From positions 1-46,750 of the forward strand of contig DAITAZ010000029.1 in the NCBI GenBank assembly GCA_036824045.1: 46,750 nucleotides of DNA, read 5' to 3'. How positions within the stretch are numbered: the first letter of the stretch is position 1; each line of letters starts with the position of its first letter. The DNA is from DAITAZ01 sp036824045. GTDB taxonomy: Bacteria > Pseudomonadota > Gammaproteobacteria > Burkholderiales > Rhodocyclaceae. Positions 37,777 to 46,750 of the stretch are shown here, one piece after another. A model generated the notes under the pieces. That model saw only the letters and a program-made list of their open reading frames with translations. It was not told the DNA's origin and searched no databases. Both the position numbers and the translations under genes were made by a program.

Positions 37777-39201
37777 ATGGCCCGGGTGATCGAATCGAAG
37801 AAAGCCTGCGCGGTCAATCCGCTGAAGATGAGCCAGCCCCTGGGCGCGTGCTACGCCTTTCTCGGCATGGGCGGCACCATGCCCATGATGCATGGTTCCC
37901 AGGGCTGCACCTCGTTCGGCCTGGTGCTGCTGGTGCGCCACTTCCGGGAGGCCATCCCGCTGCAGACCACCGCCATGAACGAGGTCTCCACCATCCTCGG
38001 CGGGATGGAGAACATCGAGAAAGCGCTACTCAACATCAAGAAGCGGGCCAACCCCGCCCTGATCGGCATCGCCTCCACCGGCCTGACCGAAACCAAGGGC
38101 GATGATGTGCACGGCTACCTCAAGCTGATCTTCGACCGCCATGGCGAGACGCTGGCCGGCACCCAGGTGGTGTACGTCTCCACCCCCGACTACGTGGGCG
38201 CGTTCCAGGACGGCTGGGCCAAGGCGGTGGAAGAGCTGGTCGCCACCCTCGCCGTCCCCGCCCGGCCGGTACCCGGGCGGGTGGCGGTGCTGCCCGGTTG
38301 CCACCTCACCCCGGGCGATCTGGAACTGCTCAAGGAAACCATCGAGTCCTTCGGCCTCACCCCGGTCATGGTGCCGGATCTTTCGGGCAGCATGGATGGC
38401 CACATCCCGGAAGACTTCACCCCCACCACCCTGGGCGGGGCCTCGGTGGACGACGCCCGCGCCCTCGGGAGCTGCATCGCCACCATCGCCGTGGGCGAAC
38501 AGATGCGCGCCGCCGCCGAAAAGCTCGAAGCCAAGGCTGGCGTGCCCTACCGGCTGTTTGACCGGCTCACCGGTCTGGCGGCCTGCGATGCGCTGGTGGC
38601 CTACCTGAGCGAACTCTCCGGGCGCCCGGCCCCGGCGCGCCTGCGCCGGCAGCGGGGCCAGCTGGTGGACGCCATGCTGGACGGCCACTTCTGGATCGGC
38701 GGCAAGAAGGTCGCCATCGGCGCCGAGCCGGACCTGCTGTTCGCGCTGGCGAGCCTGGTGGCGGAGATGGGCGGCACCGTGCAGGCCGCGGTGACCACCA
38801 CCCATTCCCCCATCCTCGAGCGGGTCCCGGCAGACGAAGTGGTGATCGGCGATCTGGAAGACCTGGAAACCCGCGCCAAGGGCGCCGAGCTGCTGCTCAC
38901 CCATGCTCACGGCCGGCAGGCAAGCACCCGGCTCGGCGTGCCCCTGTACCGGATCGGCCTGCCCATGTTCGACCGCCTCGGCGCAGCCCACCACACCACC
39001 ATCGGCTACCGGGGCACACGGGATCTCATCTTCGATCTGGCCAACCAGTTTCTCGAACACGAACACGCGCACGGCCCGCAGGACTGGCCGTTGCCACCGG
39101 AGGCCCGGGCCGCTGCAACCGGCGCCCATTCCTCGCTGGGCTGCAGTCCCAACTGCGGTTCAGCGGCCTGTGCCACCCCCACACCCGCCACCCCGGCATG
39201 A
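37777..39201 (+). CDS. nifN: Nitrogenase FeMo-cofactor scaffold subunit NifN
   Basis: Partner of NifE. The 474-residue NifK-like protein shows KKACAVNPLKMSQPLGAC at the start with Cys11, Cys25 and Cys44 (HGSQGCTSFG), AMNEVSTILGG, GIASTGLTETKGDD and GLPMFDRLGAAH. The C-terminal 30 residues are Ala/Pro-rich and carry an extra cysteine group (CSPNCGSAAC), beyond the usual core. The ATG at 37777 follows the nifE stop by one base. Confidence 0.97.
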   Translation: MARVIESKKACAVNPLKMSQPLGACYAFLGMGGTMPMMHGSQGCTSFGLVLLVRHFREAIPLQTTAMNEVSTILGGMENIEKALLNIKKRANPALIGIASTGLTETKGDDVHGYLKLIFDRHGETLAGTQVVYVSTPDYVGAFQDGWAKAVEELVATLAVPARPVPGRVAVLPGCHLTPGDLELLKETIESFGLTPVMVPDLSGSMDGHIPEDFTPTTLGGASVDDARALGSCIATIAVGEQMRAAAEKLEAKAGVPYRLFDRLTGLAACDALVAYLSELSGRPAPARLRRQRGQLVDAMLDGHFWIGGKKVAIGAEPDLLFALASLVAEMGGTVQAAVTTTHSPILERVPADEVVIGDLEDLETRAKGAELLLTHAHGRQASTRLGVPLYRIGLPMFDRLGAAHHTTIGYRGTRDLIFDLANQFLEHEHAHGPQDWPLPPEARAAATGAHSSLGCSPNCGSAACATPTPATPA

Positions 39202-39211
39202 GGACACAACC

Positions 39212-39613
39212 ATGAAAGTCGCCTTCGCCACCCAGGACAAACAGCGCGTGGACGCCCATTTCGGGTGGGCCAAGCACATCGCCGTGTATGACGTGAATGC
39301 CGAGGGCTACCGCTACGTGGAAACCTTCGACTTTGGCGGCGAGCTCAACGAGGACGGCAACGAGGACAAGCTCGGCCCCAAGCTCGATGCCATCAAGGAC
39401 GTGGCCATCGTCTACGTGGCCGCCATCGGGGGCTCAGCCGCAGCCCGCGTGGTGGCCACCAAGATCCATCCGGTGAAGGTGACCCAGCCGGAGCCCATCC
39501 TGGACATCCTGGACAAGCTGCAGGACGTGCTCAAAGGCACCCCGCCCCCCTGGCTGCGCAAGGCCCTGCTCAAGGGCGAAACCCGCGAACTGAATTTCGA
39601 AGACGAGGCATAA
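39212..39613 (+). CDS. nifX: FeMo-cofactor precursor carrier NifX
   Basis: A 133-residue protein of the NifX/NafY/NifB-C-terminal family, a small carrier that binds NifB-co or the VK cluster and shuttles it to or from NifEN. It shows the family opening MKVAFATQDKQRVDAHFGWA and FDFGGELNEDGNEDKLGPKLDAI, and ends WLRKALLKGE. It follows nifN by ten bases. Length is that of other short NifX proteins. Confidence 0.95.
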   Translation: MKVAFATQDKQRVDAHFGWAKHIAVYDVNAEGYRYVETFDFGGELNEDGNEDKLGPKLDAIKDVAIVYVAAIGGSAAARVVATKIHPVKVTQPEPILDILDKLQDVLKGTPPPWLRKALLKGETRELNFEDEA

Positions 39614-39617
39614 GACC

Positions 39618-40097
39618 ATGACCGACGCAGTCGCAACCCCCGACACCGCCGCCGACCCAGCCCTCCAGGATCCCTTCGTGCGCGAGCTGGTCAAGCAGAT
39701 CCGCGCCCAGGACACCCACGGCGCCTGGGACGGCAAGAGCGACGAAAAGCTGCTCGAGCCCTACATCCTGACCGCCGAGAAGCGCAAGGAACTGCCCATG
39801 ATGGCGGACCCGGACCCGGAAACCCTGTGGCGGATGGAGCTCTACTACAACGCCATCTGCCTGGCCATCGAGAAGGCCACCGGCAACATGGTGTCGCCCA
39901 TGCTCAAGATGCACCACGAAGGTTTCGGCCGGCAGGTGCTCCTCGCTGGCCGGCTGGTGGTGTTCAACAAGCAAATCCGGGACGCCCACCGTTTCGGCTT
40001 CCCCAGCCTGGCCAAGCTGTCGGCAGCGGGCACCAAGGCGGTGGATGACGCGGTGGAGATGATCCGCAAGTTCCCGGAAGTGGCGAATTACGGTTGA
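39618..40097 (+). CDS. NifX-associated nitrogen fixation protein (DUF269)
   Basis: A 159-residue protein of the DUF269 family, found almost only next to nifX (ORF5/6 in other diazotrophs). Typical stretches are PFVRELVKQIRAQDTHGAWDGKSDEKLL and GFGRQVLLAGRLVVFNKQIRDAHRFGF. Biochemical role unknown; probably an auxiliary of cofactor assembly. It starts four bases after nifX. Confidence 0.93.
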   Translation: MTDAVATPDTAADPALQDPFVRELVKQIRAQDTHGAWDGKSDEKLLEPYILTAEKRKELPMMADPDPETLWRMELYYNAICLAIEKATGNMVSPMLKMHHEGFGRQVLLAGRLVVFNKQIRDAHRFGFPSLAKLSAAGTKAVDDAVEMIRKFPEVANYG

Positions 40098-40112
40098 TAG
40101 GGAGAAGCCCCC

Positions 40113-40310
40113 ATGTCCGACGTGGATGCACTGAAACTCAAGGTCAAGAAGCTCAACGCCCAGGCCACCCAGGCCAAGATGGATCTGCACGATCTTTCCG
40201 AGGAACTGCCCACCAATTGGGAAAAGATCCTGGAAGTCGCGCAGACCGCCTACGACGCCCACAAGAACCTGATGGCCGCCCGCAAGGAACTGGCCGCCGC
40301 AACCGCCTGA
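40113..40310 (+). CDS. Small NifX-associated protein (DUF683/CCE_0567 family)
   Basis: A 65-residue, highly charged, all-helical protein (LKLKVKKLNAQATQAKMDLHDLSEELP, then a second helix) typical of the CCE_0567 family that sits between DUF269 and a ferredoxin gene in nif clusters. It probably forms a helical-hairpin oligomer; function unknown. GGGAG lies about eight bases before the ATG. Confidence 0.9.
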   Translation: MSDVDALKLKVKKLNAQATQAKMDLHDLSEELPTNWEKILEVAQTAYDAHKNLMAARKELAAATA

Positions 40311-40332
40311 GGCCCCCCGCAGGCAACGACAT

Positions 40333-40353
40333 GGGCCGGCGCCGCGCCGGCCC
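40333..40353. repeat. Strong GC hairpin between the DUF683 gene and fdxB
   Basis: GGGCCGGCG-CCG-CGCCGGCCC has two perfect 9-bp arms and a 3-base loop. It fills the 65-base gap before fdxB without a T-run. It could slow read-through or protect an mRNA end, setting different levels for fdxB-nifQ. Confidence 0.55.
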
Positions 40354-40375
40354 GCCCCGCACAGAGGATACGAAC

Positions 40376-40681
40376 ATGGCTGCGTTTTCCGTCACCCTGC
40401 CCAGTGGAGAACTGTGGACCCCCAAATTCGTCAAGGAACTCAACCAGGAGAAGTGCATCGGCTGCGCCCGTTGCGTGCGCGTGTGCGCGCGGCAAGTGCT
40501 GGAACTGGTGGGCGTCAACGAGGACGGCGAGATCATCGCCATTGACCCGGACGGCGACGACGACGAGGAATACGAAAAGAAGGTGATGACCATCGCCCAC
40601 GGCGAAAACTGCGTGGGCTGCGAGGCCTGCTCCAAGGTCTGCCCCAAGAAGTGCTACACCCACAGCCCCGCTGAAGTGTAG
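40376..40681 (+). CDS. fdxB: Nif-specific ferredoxin III (2x[4Fe-4S])
   Basis: A 101-residue ferredoxin with two clusters: CIGCARCVRVC (Cx2Cx2Cx3C, residues 27-37) and CVGCEACSKVC (79-89). Between them is the acidic insert typical of nif FdxB (DGDDDEEYEKK). It is thought to supply electrons for FeMo-cofactor assembly. AGAGGA lies about nine bases before the ATG. nifQ begins eight bases after its stop. Confidence 0.95.
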   Translation: MAAFSVTLPSGELWTPKFVKELNQEKCIGCARCVRVCARQVLELVGVNEDGEIIAIDPDGDDDEEYEKKVMTIAHGENCVGCEACSKVCPKKCYTHSPAEV

Positions 40682-40689
40682 GTCGCGCC

Positions 40690-41217
40690 ATGCTGCCCGC
40701 CCCCTGCCCGTCCACGCCCCGCGCCGGCCCGGCCGCCGCGGGCAGCAACGGCGGCCGGCTGTTGCCGGCCTGGCTGGCGCTGACGCTGGTGGAAGAGTTC
40801 GGCCAGGAAGCTGAGGTGATCGCCCGCAATTGGGCCGAGCGCTTCGGCCACCTCATCGACGCCACGGGCGCGCCCCTGCAGGCGGCGCGCCACGACGAAT
40901 ACGGGGACGTGCTGCAACTGCTCCTGGAATCGGCGGCAACACCCGGCAGCCACCCCGACAACATCGCCCGCTGGATCGCCCTGTCCTGCATGGGGCAGGA
41001 TCACCTGTGGGAAGACCTGGGGCTGCCGGAACGCCCGGCCCTGTCCGCCCTCATCGCCCGCCACTTCCCCGGCCTGCACGCCCGCAACACCGGCAACATG
41101 CGCTGGAAGAAGTTCTTCTACAAGCAGTTGTGCGAGCGGGCCGAAGTATTTGCCTGCCGCGCCCCCAGTTGCGCCGCCTGCAGCGAATACCGGGTCTGCT
41201 TCGTCACCGGAAACTAA
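40690..41217 (+). CDS. nifQ: Molybdenum donor NifQ
   Basis: NifQ carries a Mo-Fe-S cluster and delivers molybdenum to NifEN/NifH. The 175-residue protein ends with the diagnostic cysteine motif C-x4-C-x2-C-x5-C (in FACRAPSCAACSEYRVC) and shows LSCMGQDHLWEDLGLPER and NTGNMRWKKFFYKQLC, both typical. The N-terminal 20 residues are Pro/Ala-rich and could be overcalled. Last recognised gene of the nif block. Confidence 0.94.
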   Translation: MLPAPCPSTPRAGPAAAGSNGGRLLPAWLALTLVEEFGQEAEVIARNWAERFGHLIDATGAPLQAARHDEYGDVLQLLLESAATPGSHPDNIARWIALSCMGQDHLWEDLGLPERPALSALIARHFPGLHARNTGNMRWKKFFYKQLCERAEVFACRAPSCAACSEYRVCFVTGN

Positions 41218-41336
41218 GCCCGGCGCCCCCGGCGCTTCATGATTTCCGTCATTGCTGGCGCCGCCCAGGTGGCGCATGGTGGGAACTGCCGCGCGCGGCG
41301 TGTGCGCGGCCAGCCCCTTTCCACGGAAGCCCCGCC

Positions 41337-41579
41337 ATGAATGAAGCGCAACTGAAGACCGCAATCACCTCCCCCTGGCCGTTCTTCACCATCACCGCCC
41401 AGGGCGACGTACTGGCCCGCTACGTGCCGTTCGGGCCGGTATTCCGCTGGAGCAGGAACCACATGATCCCCATGCCGGTGCAGGGCAGCGATCTGGTCTG
41501 GCTCCTGCACGCGGCGGCGGAGGAAGGGCACTCGATCACCGATACGGAGAACGCCCCGCCCGGGAAACCCAAGGACTGA
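41337..41579 (+). CDS. Small hypothetical protein after nifQ
   Basis: An 80-residue protein without recognised family, signal peptide or membrane span. It has a compact, aromatic-rich N-terminal half (SPWPFFTITAQGDVLARYVPFGPVFRWSR) that could be a small beta fold, and a polar C-terminal tail. GGAAG lies about eight bases before the ATG. It lies 119 bases after nifQ on the same strand, so it may be part of the nif transcript. It is tail to tail with the sensor kinase, eight bases apart. Confidence 0.55.
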   Translation: MNEAQLKTAITSPWPFFTITAQGDVLARYVPFGPVFRWSRNHMIPMPVQGSDLVWLLHAAAEEGHSITDTENAPPGKPKD

Positions 41580-41586
41580 CCGGGGG

Positions 41587-44178
<2,592 letters not shown>

Positions 44179-44640
44179 CAGAAAGCCACGGAAGGGCAAC
44201 GCCCCCAATCACACAAACGAAACTGCAACCCGCCCCGCCAAGTGCCATTCCCCCGCCCGGGCCGGCGCACACACCCAGCCATATCGACCCGCAGCCAGGC
44301 TAACCTGAGCACTCACCGCCACCCCGCACCCGGTCCGCGCAGGACAGCAAGCGACGGGCATACATGTTTCCATTGTGAATCAGAGCGATAAGCTGGAGTT
44401 TGCGCAGGATCATACGTCCCCCCCGCCGGGACCAAGCCGCTCCGGGGAGCACACCCCCATGCGGGCGGCGTCGCGGTCGGCCGCCCAAGGGCCGGTGAGG
44501 GTGCCAACCAGCACGCTCCTGGGTGCGGGGTTTCGCATGAAAACGAGAGACGAGCAGGACGCTCAGAGGAAGCAGCCCCGGAGGGCAGAAGCGCACCAAA
44601 CAGGTGGTGATGGACCGGACCCGGAACGCCCCCCCCTTCT
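44179..44640. other. Intergenic region without a recognisable gene
   Basis: These 462 bases lie between the starts or ends of two minus-strand genes. They hold the sensor-kinase promoter region and the 3' side of hipA. Short frames on both strands are Arg/Pro-rich and lack family motifs. A GC-rich part (about 44440-44520) could fold, but I recognise no known RNA in it. Confidence 0.5.
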
Positions 44641-45948
44641 TTAGCCGAGCTGTCGCGTCATCTCCTTGATCACGGTGTGCTGTATCGCCCTCAGGCAGCG
44701 GATTTCCCCCGTGAGGGTGATGCCGAGCTCAGGCTGTGCCGCGATGAGGTGGGCGTTCTCTGCTTCCACGTCTGCGTAGAGCGCTTCGGTTTCCGCGAGG
44801 ATGCGTCCGCGCAGGCTTTCCAGCACGCGCTCCGCCGTGCCTTTGGCCAGATTCAGTGCGCCCCCAGCCTCCAGCAGCAGTTCGCGGTTGATGTCCGAAA
44901 AGTGCAGAACGCCCATGATCGGCCAGGCGAGTTGGGTCTGATCCGGCCAGGCCTTCTTGTCAAAGGCGGGCGTGTCATAGCAGGCAACGCTGAGGAGGTC
45001 GTAGAACGGTGCCAGTTGCACACCTTCGTGCGAAACCATAAAACTCAGGTTTTTCAGGTGAGCATCGCTGTTGCCGACCAGGACGTTGAAGACCAGCCAG
45101 CCGAAGAGGCGGGTGCGGGCAACCGCTGGACTGCGGCAAGCCTTGGCCAAGGCGGCGAGATTGTCCATGCTGCCCTGGCTGTACTTGAAGCTGCGATCCA
45201 AACCGAGCAGCTGGCAGGCGTCGATGACGTGCCGGCGTTGCCAGCCGGTCACGCTACGAACCCGATCGAAGCGGTCGATCAAATAGACCGGAGAGGGGAC
45301 GTAGCGGCGATGAACCTCGGGAACCTCCAGCCCCAGACGCTTGGCCAGGCGCATCACAAACCACTCGTTGATCACCGAATGGCGGTAGTCGTCGTCCGGG
45401 TGGTCCGGCTTCAGGATATGGGTGGAGGGGGTGCTGCCCGCGGGTTCAAACAATGCGTCGCCCTGAAGCACGACGGCGAGCTTGTGCTGGGCGCCGGCCA
45501 ACGACATGCGTTTGATCGCGGCGTGGGTGAGCGGTGCCTTGGGCAACTGGCGGATGCGTGCTTCCAGCGCGTCGTCGGTCAGGGGGCGGAGGGCTTCGTC
45601 GCCTGGCACCTCGGCTTCAGGGGGAAGCAAGGTGATCGAGCCTGCGGATTCGGCCCCGTAGCAGGCGAGCAGGCCAAAGGCGTCTGCCGCATCCAGTCTG
45701 GCGTCGCTGGCGAGCAGGCGGCGCTGTCCTTCTTCCGGCAGAAGGTTGTCGAAATACCACTGAACGGGGCGCCGCGTGGCGCCATCCAGCTGGGGTTCAG
45801 TGGTCAGCGGCAGATGGGGGCTCAGGGCAAAGTGTTGCCCGTCGTTGAGCCACGCGTCTGAATACGTGAAGCTCCACAGGCCGTTGACCTCCTGCAGCGC
45901 GCCGACTTCCGTCTGATTGATCAACGCGCGTAACGATCGGCCGGTCAT
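44641..45948 (-). CDS. hipA: HipA-family serine/threonine kinase toxin
   Basis: E. coli HipA phosphorylates glutamyl-tRNA synthetase and induces dormancy; homologues vary in target. The 435-residue protein has the HipA N-terminal domain (VGALQEVNGLWSFTYSDAWL) and kinase core: SLAGAQHK at 149-156 (Ser149 at the autophosphorylation position), NSDAHLKN at 293-300 with catalytic Asp295, and the metal-binding Asp317 in APFYDLLS. All key residues are present, so it is probably active. It starts at 45948 with ATGA overlap to hipB. Length is like E. coli HipA (440). Confidence 0.92.
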   Translation of the reverse strand: MTGRSLRALINQTEVGALQEVNGLWSFTYSDAWLNDGQHFALSPHLPLTTEPQLDGATRRPVQWYFDNLLPEEGQRRLLASDARLDAADAFGLLACYGAESAGSITLLPPEAEVPGDEALRPLTDDALEARIRQLPKAPLTHAAIKRMSLAGAQHKLAVVLQGDALFEPAGSTPSTHILKPDHPDDDYRHSVINEWFVMRLAKRLGLEVPEVHRRYVPSPVYLIDRFDRVRSVTGWQRRHVIDACQLLGLDRSFKYSQGSMDNLAALAKACRSPAVARTRLFGWLVFNVLVGNSDAHLKNLSFMVSHEGVQLAPFYDLLSVACYDTPAFDKKAWPDQTQLAWPIMGVLHFSDINRELLLEAGGALNLAKGTAERVLESLRGRILAETEALYADVEAENAHLIAAQPELGITLTGEIRCLRAIQHTVIKEMTRQLG

Positions 45949-46211
45949 GGCTGGCCTCGGGACTGGGTCGATGATTTGAGGTAGGGGGCGACGCTGTCCG
46001 GGACATCGACCATGACCTTTATGCCCAAACCTTCGAGCACCTGGAAGAGCTTGCCCCATTGCACGGCGTCGCTGCCGCGCTCGATTTTGCCCAGGAAGTT
46101 CTCGCTGACCCCGATGCTGCCGGCGGCATCGTCTTGGCGGATCTTCTGGGCTTTACGGGCGGCGCGGACAATCGGGCCGAGCGCGGCGGGGGTGTCGATG
46201 GGTAGCTTCAT
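45945..46211 (-). CDS. hipB: HipB-family antitoxin and repressor
   Basis: An 88-residue XRE-type HTH protein (RKAQKIRQDDAAGSIGVSENFLGKIERGSDAVQWGKLFQVLEGLGI), the same length as E. coli HipB, with a short polar tail after residue 75 that in HipB is the degradation signal. It neutralises HipA and represses the operon as a dimer. The start at 46211 has GAGGA six bases upstream, inside operator 1. The stop overlaps the hipA start by four bases. Confidence 0.92.
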   Translation of the reverse strand: MKLPIDTPAALGPIVRAARKAQKIRQDDAAGSIGVSENFLGKIERGSDAVQWGKLFQVLEGLGIKVMVDVPDSVAPYLKSSTQSRGQP

Positions 46212-46216
46212 GTCGA

Positions 46217-46236
46217 ATCCTCATGTTTGTGAGGAT
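46217..46236. promoter_or_regulatory. hip operator 1
   Basis: ATCC-N12-GGAT, the best of three copies, here within a longer perfect inverted repeat (GAATCCTCA / TGAGGATTC, 46215-46238). It overlaps the -10 box, the predicted transcript start and the hipB ribosome binding site, so a bound HipB dimer would block both transcription and the leader. Confidence 0.75.
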
Positions 46237-46263
46237 TCTGCGTCAGAATCGCGTGGCTTGCAA
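46235..46263 (-). promoter_or_regulatory. hipBA promoter
   Basis: On the minus strand TTGCAA (46258-46263) and CAGAAT (46235-46240) form -35 and -10 boxes, four of six matches each, with the ideal 17-bp spacer. The -10 abuts operator 1 and the -35 abuts operator 2; the leader would be only about 20 bases. Confidence 0.6.
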
Positions 46264-46266
46264 TAA

Positions 46267-46286
46267 ATCCTGATGATCGTGCGGAT
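46267..46286. promoter_or_regulatory. hip operator 2
   Basis: ATCC-N12-GGAT, second copy, centred exactly 50 bp from operator 1 and lying just upstream of the predicted -35 box. Confidence 0.7.
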
Positions 46287-46316
46287 TTGTTGGTGCGACA
46301 GGTGTTTATCCAGAAA

Positions 46317-46336
46317 ATCCGTTCGGTCGTGAGGAT
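46317..46336. promoter_or_regulatory. hip operator 3
   Basis: ATCC-N12-GGAT, third copy, centred exactly 50 bp from operator 2. It also lies just before the start of the plus-strand coding fragment and could repress that direction too. Confidence 0.68.
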
Positions 46337-46347
46337 TTTGTGGTGCG

Positions 46348-46611
46348 GTGAATGTGGGGGCTAAATGCCGCAATTTTTGCGGTGATCAGGGTTTGTCCCC
46401 GGGTTATTACAACAATCCCGACTACATGACTCGTCTTCGCGAGATCAACACACTCCGAGAATGGGGAATCCAGTTCGACGATCAAGGGCGGATTGTTGCC
46501 ACGCCAGAAAAGATGAGCGACATCTTGCATGTCCTGCTGGATCATCGCCTGCGTTCGGAACGCTCCGACAACCAGTACGACGTGCCATCGACCACACCTG
46601 TTGGTCAATGA
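46348..46611 (+). pseudogene. Short coding fragment, possibly the C-terminus of a DUF4868 (KwaB-like) protein
   Basis: The frame encodes 87 residues. From about residue 20 they look like a real protein end: YYNNPDYMTRLREINTLREW, GRIVATPEKMSDILHVLLDHRL and SERSDNQYDVPSTTPV. The pattern of an edited strand, a helix and LLDHRLRSE...YDV recalls, from memory only, the C-terminus of DUF4868 proteins such as the Kiwa subunit KwaB. There is no good ribosome binding site and no room for the expected N-terminal part, so this is probably a remnant left beside the tRNA. A genuine small gene cannot be excluded. Confidence 0.35.
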
Positions 46612-46667
46612 GGATTCGGAAGCGACTCGTGTACGCTGAACGACAACGGCTACATGGCGACACCAAC

Positions 46668-46699
46668 GAAAAAGCCAACCCCGAAAGGTTGGCTTTTTC
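46668..46699 (-). terminator. Rho-independent terminator of the tRNA gene
   Basis: A perfect 13-bp stem (GAAAAAGCCAACC with its complement) around a six-base loop; read on the minus strand it follows the tRNA 3' end by a few bases and its right arm ends in TTTTTC. By symmetry it can also stop plus-strand transcripts. Confidence 0.85.
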
Positions 46700-46704
46700 A
46701 ATTT

Positions 46705-46750
46705 TGGTGGGCCCCCCGAGAGTCGAACTCGGCACCAACGGATTATGAGT
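46705..46750 (-). tRNA. tRNA with CAU anticodon, 3' part only (probably tRNA-Ile2, or elongator tRNA-Met)
   Basis: On the minus strand one reads the anticodon loop CTCATAA (anticodon complement at 46745-46747), the T arm CCGAG-TTCGACT-CTCGG, the acceptor strand GGGGCCC, discriminator A and an encoded CCA (46705-46707). The 5' half is outside the window. The GGGCCC-type acceptor stem fits tRNA-Ile2, whose C34 is changed to lysidine by TilS, better than elongator tRNA-Met, but this needs the 5' half. Confidence 0.85.

Noticed and set aside
44300..44599. A 99-codon minus-strand frame upstream of the sensor kinase
   Set aside because: Arg/Gly/Pro-rich with no family motif; only the last 37 codons could be a peptide with a G-rich leader, too weak to call.

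Overview
The window is GC-rich, densely packed bacterial chromosome. Gene content suggests a diazotrophic, facultatively anaerobic betaproteobacterium, perhaps of the Rhodocyclales/Azospira/Azoarcus kind. The pointers are a nifENX-type cluster with a sigma-54 promoter, a soluble NAD-type formate dehydrogenase in fdsGBACD order, a Bug-family solute receptor and FNR-type boxes. The taxon is an inference; no rRNA or other marker gene is present.

Layout. At 1-1863 (minus) lies the N-terminal part of an NLR-like NB-ARC/TPR ATPase cut by the window edge. Then come the DAHP synthase aroG (minus) with a clear terminator, the potassium uptake pair trkA-trkH, a CsgG-like lipoprotein with a Sel1-repeat protein, an orphan Bug receptor, a COG4315-type secreted protein and a Kef-type antiporter (3.4-12.3 kb). 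At 12.5-15.1 kb there are two very small genes, a glycosyltransferase and about 0.9 kb without a convincing gene. At 15.1-18.6 kb is a pqi operon (minus) with PqiA split into two genes. A TonB-dependent receptor, a stand-alone three-GAF protein and a NADAR protein follow on the plus strand (18.9-23.1 kb).

At 23.1-30.2 kb (minus) is a complete formate dehydrogenase operon: fdsG, fdsB, fdsA, fdhD (fdsC), fdsD, with a LysR regulator upstream. An unrecognised protein with an internal duplication (30.3-31.2 kb) diverges from a P-type ATPase that carries the Na,K-ATPase-type ion-site motifs and has a near-perfect FNR/ANR box in its promoter region. SIMPL and DUF445 proteins follow.

The nif block (36.3-41.2 kb) reads nifE-nifN-nifX-DUF269-DUF683-fdxB-nifQ. 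It makes the scaffold, carriers, ferredoxin and molybdenum donor for FeMo-cofactor assembly; the structural genes nifHDK are not in the window. Upstream of nifE stand a -24/-12 promoter, a consensus IHF site and an imperfect NifA site, in the expected order and spacing.

The right end holds a hybrid sensor kinase (minus), a hipBA toxin-antitoxin pair with three operators spaced exactly 50 bp apart, a short coding fragment that may be the tail of a lost defence gene, and the 3' part of a CAU-anticodon tRNA with its terminator. This tRNA-proximal end looks like an accessory or integration region. The most interesting items are the hip operator array, the NLR-like protein at the left edge, the Na,K-type ATPase with its oxygen-control site, and the duplicated-domain protein beside it.
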